A stretch of DNA of 14,951 bases from Lutibacillus sp052034115 (GTDB taxonomy: Bacteria > Actinomycetota > Actinomycetes > Actinomycetales > Dermatophilaceae): the NCBI GenBank assembly GCA_052034115.1, contig JBPOIZ010000077.1, forward strand, positions 1-14,951. The letters are read 5' to 3'. The stretch's first letter is position 1. Each line of letters starts with the position of its first letter. A program made the translations under genes and the position numbers. Under the pieces are notes generated by a model. The model was not told the origin of the DNA. It saw only the letters and a list, made by a program, of their open reading frames with translations, and did not search any database. Positions 5,556-14,143 of the stretch are shown piece after piece.

Positions 5556-8500
5556 TCACGTCTCCCGCGCGGTCGGCCCGTCGTCGAGGACCGGTATGTC
5601 GGCCAGCAGCCCCTCGATCTGGGCCACCCAGGGCACCCGAACCGGGACCGTGGTGCCGGTCGCTGCGTAGTAGAACGCCGCCCCCACCTGCTCCGCGGGC
5701 ACGTCGTGCAGTGAGGCGTAGGCGGCGGCATACATCCCGAGTTGGAGCGCAGCGACGTCAGCGGCCCGCCCGGTCGGTCGCGGGCCGGTCTTCCAGTCCA
5801 CCAGCGTGACGCCCCCGTCGGCCCTCGGGAACACCGCGTCGATCCGGCCGCGCACCGCGACGCCCGCGAGCACCATCTCGACCGCGGTCTCGACCGCGAT
5901 CGGGCGCTGGTCGGCCCAGCTGCTGGCCAGGAACAGGTCCTGCATCCGCCCGAGGTCCGCAGCGGACTCGGCGGGCTCATCGGACGATCCGGGGAACTCG
6001 TCGAGGTCGAGCAGGGCGCCGGCACCGAAGTGGCCCTCCACCCAGGCGTGAAAGGCCGTCCCTCGGCGGGCCGCGATCGCAGCGGGGGCGGGCATCGGCC
6101 GCCTCAGCCGACGCGCGAACCGCACCGGGTCATCGGCCAAGGACACCAGCGCGGACGCGGACAGGTGCGACGGCAGCGTGGCGGTGCGCGCGGCGCCTCG
6201 GGTGCGCTCCTCGGCGTCCAGCAGCAGGGCCACCCGGTCCCACCGGGGATCTGCGGGCATCCCGGAGCCTGCGGAAGTCGCCGGGTCCGGGTCGTCGAGA
6301 CGGGCCGAGACCGCGGCGGCCGCCGACGCCTCGCCGGATCGCTCGGTGCCCGGGTGGGCCGGTGGCCAGCGGGTCGCGACCGCGGCGAGGAGTCGAGGGT
6401 TGTCCGGCATACCCGCGGAGCCGTCCGGCATCGGTGCCCACCGGTCGACATCCACGACCCCTGACGACACCAGCTCCTCGAGCATGCCGGAGGTGACCCG
6501 AGGGGCCTTGGGATCGCCCCACACCGCGGCAGTGAGCAGGGCCTCCCGCCGGGCCCGGGTCACCGCGACATACAGGAGTCGGCGCTCCTCCGCTGCCTCG
6601 TGGGCGCCGCCGGCCGACCGGAAATCCTCGTAGGTGGCGGCCAGCTCGGACCAGTCCGGGGCATCATGGCGCAGCACCGGCAGCCCGTCGGCATCCCCGC
6701 GCAGTCGGTAGGGCACCCCCGACGCGCCGACCGTCCAGCCTCCGTCACGTGGCGCGTCGACGGCCCATCGATCGGCCCGCCAGGTGACCCTCGGCGGGTG
6801 CGCCCAGGCCGGGAACCCTCCCTCGACGAGGCCCGGTATGGCGACCACATCCCACTCCAGACCCTTGGCGGCATGCACGGTCAGGACCTGGACGGCATCG
6901 CGGGAGGTCTCGATGGCCGGCGCCTCCAGACCCCGCTCGTGCTCGACCGCGGCGGCCAGCCAGGCGAGGAAACCGCCTAGCGTCGGGCGGTCGGCGCTGG
7001 CCGAGAAGGTCACCGCGGCATCGGTGAACGCGTCGAGATGGGCCCGGGCGCTTGACGGGGTGTGCTCCGGCCGGACCGCGACCTCGACGTCCAGATGCAG
7101 GGCCCGCTCGGCCTCTCCCACCAGGTCGGGAAGGGCCAGACCGGTGAGCCGCCGAAGTCGCCGGACCAGCGCCGCGAACGCGGCGAGCCGGGAGCGGGCG
7201 GTGGCGCTGACCTGCTGACCGGTGGCGCTCCGCCAGCCGTAGGGCGGCAGGTCGTCCAGGGCGTCAGCCAGCGCCATACCGGCCTCCGGATCGACCCGGC
7301 GCGGCGCGGGAGAGGCCGGATCGTCGGCGGCCTGCGCCGCGCGGCGTTCGAGTTCCCGGGCCCAGGCAGCCAGGCCGTCCAGGTCCGCGGCGCCCAGGAA
7401 GACCGGGGGCCCGGTGAGCAGCCGGGCCAGGTGATCACCGCGCGTCGGGTCGTGCACGACCCACAGCAGCGCCATGAGGTCGGCGACCTCCGCAGTGAGC
7501 AGCAGGCCACCAAGGCCCACCACTTCGACCGGGAGCCCGGCCTCCTGCAGCGCCTCGACGACCAGAGCGAACTGCGAGCGCTTGCGGCAGATGACCGCAG
7601 CCGAGGCACCGGTGCGCCGGCCCGATGGGCTCGCCCACCGCTGCGCGATCCAGCCGGCAACGCCCCGGGCCTCGTCCTCGACGGTGTCGTACCGGGCCGC
7701 GTGGGCCTGGCCGGGCCCGGCACCGGGCCGGGCCGCCAGAGCGGCGACCTGCACCGCGGCGCCGGCCCGCAGCGGCCCGGCGACGACGTTGGCGACGGCC
7801 AGGATCGCCGCGTCGTTGCGCCAGCTGGTGCGCAGCGGCAGGACCTGCGCGGGGCCGGCCCGGTCGGCGAACTCTCGGGAAAACCGGCCTAGGGTCGTCG
7901 CGCTGGCTCCGCGCCAGCCGTAGATCGACTGGTGGGGGTCGCCGACGGCAGTCACCGAGATGGCGCCGTCCTCGCTGCCGGCGAACAGGGACCGCAGCAG
8001 GACCAGCTGCGCCTCGGAGGTGTCCTGGAACTCGTCCAGGAGCACCGCCCGGTAACGTCGCCGCTCGCCGCGCCCGACCAGCGGCACCCCCGAGGCGAGC
8101 CGCGCGGCCAACGCCATCTGGTCGGCGAAGTCGAGGCAGTCCCGCCCGGCCTTGACCTCCGCGTAGGTCTGCAGCATCGGCACCAACGCCTGGCGAGCCC
8201 GCAACGTCGACATGACCTCGCGCAGCGGGTGCTTCTGGCGACGACCCGCCCCTGCGGGCACCGCCGCCAAGGCCCGCACCGTCGCGGTCAGCTCGCTGCT
8301 CAGCTCAGCCGGAGTGCGCAGATGCTCGGCGAGCTCCCCCGCGAGGTCCACGAGCGCGGCAGTCACCGTCGACTCGGCCCACTCGACGTCCGCCATCGGC
8401 CCGTCATACCGTCCGACGACCTCTGCGGCGAGCTGCCAGGCGGCCGCCTCGGTGAGCAGTCTGGCCTGCGGTTCGACGCCGAGGCGCAGCCCGTGCTCGC

Positions 8501-8873
8501 GGACGATCCGGCCGGCATACGCGTGGTAGGTCGACACGGTCGCCGTGCCTCCGAGCACTTCGGCGCCGGTGCCGTCGTCCACCGGGGGGTGCCACAGCCC
8601 GGCGGCCCGAAGCCCACGAAGGCGCCGGGCGATGCGCTCGGAAAGCTCGCTGGCGGCTTTGCGGGTGAAGGTCAGGCCCAGCACCTCGTCGGGAGCCACC
8701 AGCCCGTTGGCCACGAGCCACACGACCCGACCGGCCATGGTCTCGGTCTTGCCCGACCCGGCACCGGCCACGACGAGGGTGGGTCGCGTCGACGCCTCGA
8801 TGACGGCCACCTGTTCCGCGGTCGGCGGCGGCGTGCCGAGGGCAGCCGCGATGTCGGCCGCACGCAAGGTCAC
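5556..8873 (-). CDS. adnB: AdnB subunit of the AdnAB helicase-nuclease
   Basis: This 1105-residue protein (M. tuberculosis AdnB, Rv3201c, is about 1,100) has an N-terminal UvrD-type motor: Walker A AGAGSGKT (36-43), LTFTRKAASEL (about 67-77), DEFQDTSEAQ, GDPHQSIYGWRGAS, a TSWRND motif, HAAKGLEWD and LLYVAVTRARR. A C-terminal RecB-like nuclease follows, with H in the AFHAW segment, GRIDAVF (about 1009-1015), the catalytic VDWKTG (D1026, K1028) and QLGMY (Q1044, Y1048). No cysteine iron-sulfur pattern is visible. With AdnA it resects double-strand breaks for RecA-dependent recombination; AdnB supplies the main motor in mycobacteria. The GTG at 8873 is chosen because it overlaps the adnA stop by 4 nt (GTGA), with an AAGGGGG ribosome binding site just upstream, implying translational coupling. 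Confidence 0.95.
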   Translation of the reverse strand: MTLRAADIAAALGTPPPTAEQVAVIEASTRPTLVVAGAGSGKTETMAGRVVWLVANGLVAPDEVLGLTFTRKAASELSERIARRLRGLRAAGLWHPPVDDGTGAEVLGGTATVSTYHAYAGRIVREHGLRLGVEPQARLLTEAAAWQLAAEVVGRYDGPMADVEWAESTVTAALVDLAGELAEHLRTPAELSSELTATVRALAAVPAGAGRRQKHPLREVMSTLRARQALVPMLQTYAEVKAGRDCLDFADQMALAARLASGVPLVGRGERRRYRAVLLDEFQDTSEAQLVLLRSLFAGSEDGAISVTAVGDPHQSIYGWRGASATTLGRFSREFADRAGPAQVLPLRTSWRNDAAILAVANVVAGPLRAGAAVQVAALAARPGAGPGQAHAARYDTVEDEARGVAGWIAQRWASPSGRRTGASAAVICRKRSQFALVVEALQEAGLPVEVVGLGGLLLTAEVADLMALLWVVHDPTRGDHLARLLTGPPVFLGAADLDGLAAWARELERRAAQAADDPASPAPRRVDPEAGMALADALDDLPPYGWRSATGQQVSATARSRLAAFAALVRRLRRLTGLALPDLVGEAERALHLDVEVAVRPEHTPSSARAHLDAFTDAAVTFSASADRPTLGGFLAWLAAAVEHERGLEAPAIETSRDAVQVLTVHAAKGLEWDVVAIPGLVEGGFPAWAHPPRVTWRADRWAVDAPRDGGWTVGASGVPYRLRGDADGLPVLRHDAPDWSELAATYEDFRSAGGAHEAAEERRLLYVAVTRARREALLTAAVWGDPKAPRVTSGMLEELVSSGVVDVDRWAPMPDGSAGMPDNPRLLAAVATRWPPAHPGTERSGEASAAAAVSARLDDPDPATSAGSGMPADPRWDRVALLLDAEERTRGAARTATLPSHLSASALVSLADDPVRFARRLRRPMPAPAAIAARRGTAFHAWVEGHFGAGALLDLDEFPGSSDEPAESAADLGRMQDLFLASSWADQRPIAVETAVEMVLAGVAVRGRIDAVFPRADGGVTLVDWKTGPRPTGRAADVAALQLGMYAAAYASLHDVPAEQVGAAFYYAATGTTVPVRVPWVAQIEGLLADIPVLDDGPTARET

Positions 8874-11800
8874 AACCGTCCCCCTTCGGGCTGGAGCGGG
8901 CAACTGGTGCGCACGGGGCAGCGTCGGCAGCCAGGACTGCGGGTCGCCACCATCTGGGCGGCGGCCATCCCGTCCGCGGCATCCGCCAGCAGCGCGGCCG
9001 CCCACTGCGGGTCGTCCGGGTCGTCCGCCAGGGGCGGCTGGTGTTGGACCGACGCGCTGTGGCCCGCGGCCTTGCCGAGCTGGACGAGCGCGGCGCCGGC
9101 GCAGGTCCGGCCGGCATCTGCGAAACCACCGGCATCGACGGCCACCTGGTAGACACCCAACTGTGCCTGCCGACCCAGCTCGGCGGCCGACGGCTTGCTC
9201 GACCCGGTCTTCAGGTCGACCACCCGGACCGCGCCGTCGGAGCTTCGCCGTTCCAGCCGGTCGACCCGGCCGGTGACGATGGCCCGGCCGACCTCGGCAC
9301 GCAGGTCCACCTCGGTGGCCGCGGTCTGCCAACCGTCCGCGGCCAGGCCGCCGAGGTAGGCCGCAAGTCGGGCGACCATGCGAGCGGCCTGGGCGTGCTG
9401 CGCCTGGCCGGCCCAGGAGTTCGGCAGGCCCAGCTGCGGCCAGCGCTCCTCCAGGGCAGCGGCATAGGTCTGTTCGTCGGCGTGGCCCAGCTCATGGGCG
9501 AGGGCGTGAACCAGCGAACCGATCGTGGCCGAACCGATCGCCGGCCCGCGAGCCCCCCGGGTCGTCAGCAACCAGCGCAGACCGCACTCGCCGAAGTCAC
9601 CGACCTGCGACGGCGACACCCGCACCGGTTCGCCGTCGGGCACGAGGGGCCGGTTATCGCTGGGCCCCAGGCGCGACCACCACGCCGACGGATCGGCGCC
9701 TGGTATCCCCCGGCGGGCCAGTTCGGCAAGGATCGCCGCGGCGGCGGCGTCCTGCCCCGCCGAGGCGACCAGGTCGCGTCGCAGCCGAGCCACGGCTGCC
9801 GGAAGGCTGAGGACGGCACCTGGCTCGGTGAAGGCCCGTTGGCCGTCGTCGTCGAGCGGTCCGGCCCCGGCGAGCGGGTCGACGATGTCGAGGAAGACCG
9901 AAGGCTGCTCGTCCTCGCTGCGGACCGCGGTCACCAGCAGCCGCTCACTGGCCCGGGAGACCGCGACATGAAACAAGCGGGTCTCGTCATACCGGACCGC
10001 GGCCGACGCGGCGCGGTGGCCGCCCTCGCGCCCGGCCAGCAGATCGACCAGCGCCTCCGAGCCGAGGAGTGTGCCGCGCAGCCGCAGATCCGGCCAACTA
10101 CCCTCCTGGACCGACGCCACGACGACATACCGCCACTGGCGTCCGGCCGCCTCGACGGGAGTGGCCAACTCCACCGAGTCACCCGACGGCGCCCGCGCCA
10201 CGAGCGAGTCGGAGCCGACATCCTGGCCGAGCACGTGGTCGAGGAAGGTGCGCACCCCGGCTCCCGGCAGGCGCTCGGCGAAGTCGGCCGCCGCCTGGAA
10301 CACCGCCAGGACGGCGTCGAGGTCCCGGTCGGCCCGGACGCCGGCGGATCCGCCGCCGAGGGCCAGCCGCTCCCAGGACGAAGCGAGGTCGAGGCCGTCC
10401 CACACCGCCCAGAGGGCCTCGTCGGGCGCACCGACCCGGCCCTCCGCGACACACCGAGCCAAGAAGGCCATACCGCTGGCCAGGGCGTTCTGCAGGCGCC
10501 GCAGGCCGGCGCCGTCGGGCCCGAGCGCGACGGTCCTCTGCGGATCGAGGATGCCAAGGGTCAGCAGCTCGTCGCTGCTGCGCGAACCTGCGCACGAGCG
10601 ATCCTCGGCGCGCAGCCCGCGACGCAGGCGGCGCACGGCGGCCGGGTCGGTTGCGCCGATCGGTGAGGCCAGCAGGTCGAGCACGGTCTCGACGGGTGGC
10701 GGCCAGGTCGGGTCATCGTGGCGGCGGGCCGCCAGGTGGAGCAGCTGCGTCAGGGCTCGCACCGCCGGTTCGTCCTTCAGATGCACCGCCGCCGAGGCGG
10801 CTGCGACCGGGATACCGGCGCCGGCCAAGGCCCGCCGCAGGGCGCCCATCCGGGCCCGGCCGCGCACGACCACAGCCATGTCGGACCACCGCAGCCCGGC
10901 AATCAGGTGCTCGGCCCGCAGCCTCTCGCAGATGAGCGCTGCCTCTTGCGCCTGCGCCCGCACCATGGCGACCTCGACCGCCGGGCCCCGTGCCGCCGAC
11001 TCGGCCGGCAGGCCCGCATCGACGGCCGGGGCGGCCCGGCGTTGGGCGCCCCCACCCAGGGCCCCGATGCGCCGCGCCACCGCCGCGGTCACTGCGGCCA
11101 GCTCCGGCGGTTGCCGGTGCCCGCGGCCCAGGACGACCGTGGGTCCGGCCCCCAGCGCCGTCCAGCCCTGCGCGAGGAACCGCGGATCGGCGCCCCGGAA
11201 GGTCTGGACGGCGCTGTCCGGGTCACCGAGGATGACGACCCGGCCGACGAGGCCCGCCATCACCTGGAGCAGCCGGGCCGCCGCGATCGTCAACTCGTGG
11301 GCGTCGTCGACGACGACGAGGTCGAGCCCCAGTCGTTGCCCGGCGCCCGGGTCGTCCTCGAGGAGATCCGCGGCGGCGGTGAGCACCCAGGCCGGGTCAA
11401 AGCCCCCAGGCCGGGACAGTGCTGTCACCTGGTCGTACTCGTCGAGCACCTGCGCCGCCGCGACCCACTCCGGGCGTTCGTGCTCGACACCCAGCGCCGC
11501 CAACCCCTGTGCCGTCAACCCGTGCTCCACCGCACGCATGAGCAGGTCGCGCAGCTCGCCGCGGAAGCCGACGGTGGTCAGCGCGGCGCGCAGCTCGGCG
11601 GGCCAGGTCGGACCGCGCTGGTCGCCGCGCCGGTGACCGTCGAGCAGCTCGCGCAGCACGGCGTCCTGCTCGGCTCCGGTGATGAGTCGAGGCGCCGGAG
11701 CGCCCTCGATCGCGGCCTCCCGGCGCAGGATGGCGAAGCCCAACGCTTGGTGGGTCCGGGCCAGCGGCTCGGTGGTGACGGTGCCGAGCCGGGCCGTGAC

Positions 11801-12085
11801 CGCGTCACGCAGCCGCGCGGCCGCGGCTCGCGACGACGTGAGCAGCAGGCACCGCTCCGCTCGGGCCTGCCCGTGCTCAACCGACCGGGCCACGATCTCC
11901 ATGGCCACCGTCGTCTTACCCGTGCCCGGCGCCCCCAGCACCCGTAGCAGGGGCCCGGCCGACCTCACCGCGGCCTCCTGGTCACGATCGAGAACGACCG
12001 GTATGGCGGCCGGCGCCGCCTGACGGCGCAACTCGACGGCAGCCGGCTCGGAGCGTCGCGGCTGCGTCGTCACCGGTGCCGTCAT
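8870..12085 (-). CDS. adnA: AdnA subunit of the AdnAB helicase-nuclease
   Basis: This 1071-residue protein (M. tuberculosis AdnA, Rv3202c, is about 1,055) has a UvrD-like motor with Walker A GAPGTGKT (51-58). Motif II reads VVVDDAHE rather than DExQ, and other motifs (GDPDSAVQTFRGAD, LFHVAVSRAS) are diverged, suggesting a weak motor. The C-terminal nuclease has H in the SLVHALAHE segment, GRVDRLE, VVDLKTG (D957, K959) and QLGVYQ. C834 together with C1053, C1056 and C1062 gives a Cx2Cx5C cluster plus a distant upstream Cys, the AddB-type iron-sulfur staple. It is the first gene of the adnA-adnB operon. The ATG at 12085 has GGTGGGA about 8 nt upstream as a modest ribosome binding site; a GTG about 8 codons upstream is an alternative. 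Confidence 0.94.
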   Translation of the reverse strand: MTAPVTTQPRRSEPAAVELRRQAAPAAIPVVLDRDQEAAVRSAGPLLRVLGAPGTGKTTVAMEIVARSVEHGQARAERCLLLTSSRAAAARLRDAVTARLGTVTTEPLARTHQALGFAILRREAAIEGAPAPRLITGAEQDAVLRELLDGHRRGDQRGPTWPAELRAALTTVGFRGELRDLLMRAVEHGLTAQGLAALGVEHERPEWVAAAQVLDEYDQVTALSRPGGFDPAWVLTAAADLLEDDPGAGQRLGLDLVVVDDAHELTIAAARLLQVMAGLVGRVVILGDPDSAVQTFRGADPRFLAQGWTALGAGPTVVLGRGHRQPPELAAVTAAVARRIGALGGGAQRRAAPAVDAGLPAESAARGPAVEVAMVRAQAQEAALICERLRAEHLIAGLRWSDMAVVVRGRARMGALRRALAGAGIPVAAASAAVHLKDEPAVRALTQLLHLAARRHDDPTWPPPVETVLDLLASPIGATDPAAVRRLRRGLRAEDRSCAGSRSSDELLTLGILDPQRTVALGPDGAGLRRLQNALASGMAFLARCVAEGRVGAPDEALWAVWDGLDLASSWERLALGGGSAGVRADRDLDAVLAVFQAAADFAERLPGAGVRTFLDHVLGQDVGSDSLVARAPSGDSVELATPVEAAGRQWRYVVVASVQEGSWPDLRLRGTLLGSEALVDLLAGREGGHRAASAAVRYDETRLFHVAVSRASERLLVTAVRSEDEQPSVFLDIVDPLAGAGPLDDDGQRAFTEPGAVLSLPAAVARLRRDLVASAGQDAAAAAILAELARRGIPGADPSAWWSRLGPSDNRPLVPDGEPVRVSPSQVGDFGECGLRWLLTTRGARGPAIGSATIGSLVHALAHELGHADEQTYAAALEERWPQLGLPNSWAGQAQHAQAARMVARLAAYLGGLAADGWQTAATEVDLRAEVGRAIVTGRVDRLERRSSDGAVRVVDLKTGSSKPSAAELGRQAQLGVYQVAVDAGGFADAGRTCAGAALVQLGKAAGHSASVQHQPPLADDPDDPQWAAALLADAADGMAAAQMVATRSPGCRRCPVRTSCPLQPEGGRL

Positions 12086-12104
12086 AGTCGCGATCCCACC
12101 ATGG

Positions 12105-12156
12105 GACACCGACACCGACACCGACGGCACTGGTGCTGGCGCTGGCGGTGGCGGTG
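12105..12156. repeat. Facing hexamer repeats upstream of adnA
   Basis: Three perfect GACACC copies (12105-12122) and a variant GACGGC are followed by 6-nt units of CTGGCG/GTGGCG type (about 12130-12156). The two blocks are roughly inverted, so CACCG units on one side can pair imperfectly with CGGTG units on the other to form a long hairpin. They fill most of the 85-bp gap between the moeZ stop and the adnA start. A role in termination after moeZ or in adnA expression is inferred only. Confidence 0.55.
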
Positions 12157-12161
12157 ACGCA

Positions 12162-12175
12162 GCTGAGGTCTCAGC
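12162..12175. repeat. Small palindrome at the moeZ stop
   Basis: GCTGAG and CTCAGC form a perfect inverted repeat around GT, and the right arm includes the moeZ TGA stop. There is no U-tract. It may be chance or a protein-binding site. Confidence 0.3.
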
Positions 12176-13352
12176 GCGACCGCCAGGCGACGACCCCGCC
12201 ACGCAGCGAGCGGGCATCGATCCCGGCAGCACGGGCGAGGAGCGCTGCTTCGAGGGACCGCAACCCGCTGTGACACACCATGACGATCGACCGGTCAGCC
12301 GGCCACTGCGCCTGGAACGCCGCACCGGAGCGGAAGTCCTCGAGTGGGATGGGCAGCGCGTCCGGCCCAGGCAGGGCGGCCCGCTCAGCCGCGGGTCGCA
12401 CATCGATGATGAGCGGGGCGGCCACCGCGGCCAGCTCCTCGAGCAGATCCGCGACGTCGACCTCCACCCGAGACGGCTCGGAGGTCGGCGCACCCGACCC
12501 GCCCGACCTGCTGGGGTCGGCGAGCGCGCTCGGATCGGCCTCGTGGGCCGGCTGGCCCGGCACCACGAGCGGTCGTCCGCCGCACGTGGCGCAGTCCGGG
12601 TTCGCGCGCAGCGGCAGCGTGTCGAAGGTGCCCGCAGCCGCATCGTGGAGCAGCAGTCGCCCGACGAGGGGGTCGCCGGCTCCGGTGAGGAGCAACAACG
12701 CCTGGGTGGCCATGAGCGAGCCGATGACACCGCAGAGCGCACCGAGCACGCCGGCCTCGACGCACGAAGCCACCGAGCCCTCCGGCGGCGGCTGCGGGAA
12801 GACGCACCGGTAGCACGGCCCGCGCCCGGCCCACCACACGCTGAGCTGCCCCGCCATCGCGAGGATCGACCCCCACACGAGCGGGACGCCGGCCGCCACG
12901 CAGGCGTCGTTGACGGCATACCGGGTGGCGAAGTTGTCCGATCCGTCGATGACGAGGTGGTGGCCCGCGACGAGTGCCGGACCGGAGTCGGCAGTGAACC
13001 GACCCGAGACGAGGCGCAGGTTCGTGCCGGCGCCGAGCCGGGCGACCGCGTCTCGTGCCGACTCCACCTTGCCGCGCCCCACGTCGGCACGCCCGTGCAG
13101 GACCTGCCGCTGCAGGTTCGACTCGTCGACGACGTCGTCGTCCACGACGGTGAGGTGGCCGACGCCGGCGGCGGCCAGGTAGGTGATGACGGGGGACCCC
13201 AGACCGCCGGCACCGACCACCAGCACGCGGGCGGCGCCCAGCCGACGTTGTCCGACCTCCCCGACCTCGGGCAGCACGAGGTGTCGCATGAGTCGCCGGG
13301 TCTGCGCCGCCGACAGCGCCGTACCCGGCGCCACGAGGGGTGGATAGCGCAT
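12171..13352 (-). CDS. moeZ: MoeZ: sulfur-carrier adenylyltransferase/sulfurtransferase
   Basis: This 393-residue protein (392 in M. tuberculosis Rv3206c, moeB1/moeZ) has an N-terminal ThiF/MoeB E1-like domain and a C-terminal rhodanese domain. It shows nucleotide-binding GAGGLGS (47-53), DESNLQRQ (76-83), DGSDNFATRY (136-145), a zinc site (C180, C183, C254, C257) and C197 in SVASC. The rhodanese active loop is CHSGLRS (C360-S366), followed by GGVVAW near the C-terminus. It adenylates and then thiocarboxylates ubiquitin-like carriers such as MoaD (molybdopterin) and CysO (cysteine). No carrier gene lies in this window. The ATG at 13352 is chosen from length and from TACCCT 7 nt upstream, suggesting a leaderless mRNA. 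The gene is divergent from the TetR gene. Confidence 0.94.
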   Translation of the reverse strand: MRYPPLVAPGTALSAAQTRRLMRHLVLPEVGEVGQRRLGAARVLVVGAGGLGSPVITYLAAAGVGHLTVVDDDVVDESNLQRQVLHGRADVGRGKVESARDAVARLGAGTNLRLVSGRFTADSGPALVAGHHLVIDGSDNFATRYAVNDACVAAGVPLVWGSILAMAGQLSVWWAGRGPCYRCVFPQPPPEGSVASCVEAGVLGALCGVIGSLMATQALLLLTGAGDPLVGRLLLHDAAAGTFDTLPLRANPDCATCGGRPLVVPGQPAHEADPSALADPSRSGGSGAPTSEPSRVEVDVADLLEELAAVAAPLIIDVRPAAERAALPGPDALPIPLEDFRSGAAFQAQWPADRSIVMVCHSGLRSLEAALLARAAGIDARSLRGGVVAWRSR

Positions 13353-13359
13353 GAGAGCG

Positions 13360-13379
13360 AGGGTACCCAGCCCTAGGAT
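13360..13379. promoter_or_regulatory. Divergent moeZ/TetR promoter elements
   Basis: Minus-strand TACCCT (13365-13360) lies 7 nt before the moeZ ATG. Plus-strand TAGGAT (13374-13379) is a candidate -10 for the TetR gene. The palindromes GGGTACCC (13361-13368) and CCTAGG (13372-13377) overlap these boxes, so a regulator binding here, perhaps the TetR protein itself, could control both genes. No -35 boxes are clear. Confidence 0.4.
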
Positions 13380-13426
13380 GGTCCCGGCTGCGGATGGCGG
13401 CCGGGAACCGACCGGACGGGGTGTTG

Positions 13427-14092
13427 ATGGCCAGCGTGAGCGTGTCGCGAGTCGCCGCGGATGACGATGCCAGCCGCCGGGGTCAACGGCTGCCGCGCTC
13501 GGAGCGCCGGGCCCAGCTCCTCGACGCCGCACAGGCCGTGTTCGTCGAGTCCGGCTATCACGCGGCGGTCATGGACGAGATCGCCGATCGCGCCGGGGTC
13601 TCCAAGCCGGTTCTCTACCAGCACTTCCCGAGCAAACTCGAGCTCTATCTCGCGCTGCTGGACACCTTCACCGAGGAGCTCCTCGTGCTCCTGCGCGACG
13701 CGCTGGCGGCCACGGCCGACAACAAGGCGAGGGTCATGGCGTGTGTCGCGGCCTACTTCGAGTATGTCGCCCAGGAGGGCGAGTCGTTCCGGCTGCTCTT
13801 CGAGTCCGATCTGCGCAGCGAGCCCGAGGTGAGCACTCGCCTGGAGGACTTCTCGCTGGCCTGTGCGACGGCGATGGCCGACGCCATCGGCGCGGACACC
13901 GGTCTGAGCGCTGAGGATGCCCGGCTGCTCGGTATGGCGTTGACGGGGATGGCGCAGGTCGCCGCCCGTGACTGGCTCGCCCAGGGAGTGCCGGTGCCCC
14001 GCGAGGAGGCGGCCCGGGTCGTCGGTCAGCTCGCCTGGCGTGGCCTGGGTGGGTTCCCGCTGCGCCACGCCGAGAGCTCCCCCGCGCACTGA
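13427..14092 (+). CDS. TetR-family transcriptional regulator
   Basis: This 221-residue protein, from the ATG at 13427, has a classic TetR N-terminal DNA-binding domain: RRAQLLDAAQAVF, GYHAAVMDEIADRAGVSK and PVLYQHFPSKLELYLALL over about residues 28-78. An all-helical ligand domain follows. The N-terminal part closely resembles M. tuberculosis Rv3208, which also precedes a DUF3107 gene and lies near moeZ. The ATG at 13427 has a GGGG element about 5 nt upstream. An in-frame ATG at 13394 would add 11 residues and sits about 15 nt after the -10 TAGGAT, so it could be the start of a short-leader mRNA. The ligand and target genes are unknown. The divergent moeZ promoter is a natural candidate target. 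Confidence 0.9.
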   Translation: MASVSVSRVAADDDASRRGQRLPRSERRAQLLDAAQAVFVESGYHAAVMDEIADRAGVSKPVLYQHFPSKLELYLALLDTFTEELLVLLRDALAATADNKARVMACVAAYFEYVAQEGESFRLLFESDLRSEPEVSTRLEDFSLACATAMADAIGADTGLSAEDARLLGMALTGMAQVAARDWLAQGVPVPREEAARVVGQLAWRGLGGFPLRHAESSPAH

Positions 14093-14143
14093 GCGGCCCG
14101 CACCGGCATACCCTCGGCATACATCGACGAAAGGAACGGGTCA

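Noticed and set aside
8874..9332. Upstream extension of adnB into adnA
   Set aside because: It would overlap the conserved AdnA Fe-S C-terminus. The GTG at 8873 has a ribosome binding site and a classic 4-nt overlap.
9041..11947. Several long plus-strand ORFs (up to 541 codons) opposite adnA
   Set aside because: They overlap each other and lie antisense to AdnA. They show no domain motif and biased shadow composition.
12060..12170. LexA/SOS box upstream of adnA
   Set aside because: No sequence resembling the actinobacterial LexA palindrome was found. The region is dominated by hexamer repeats.
12086..13213. Upstream extension of adnA through moeZ
   Set aside because: It overlaps moeZ in another frame, is low complexity and lacks helicase similarity before residue 1 of the chosen start.
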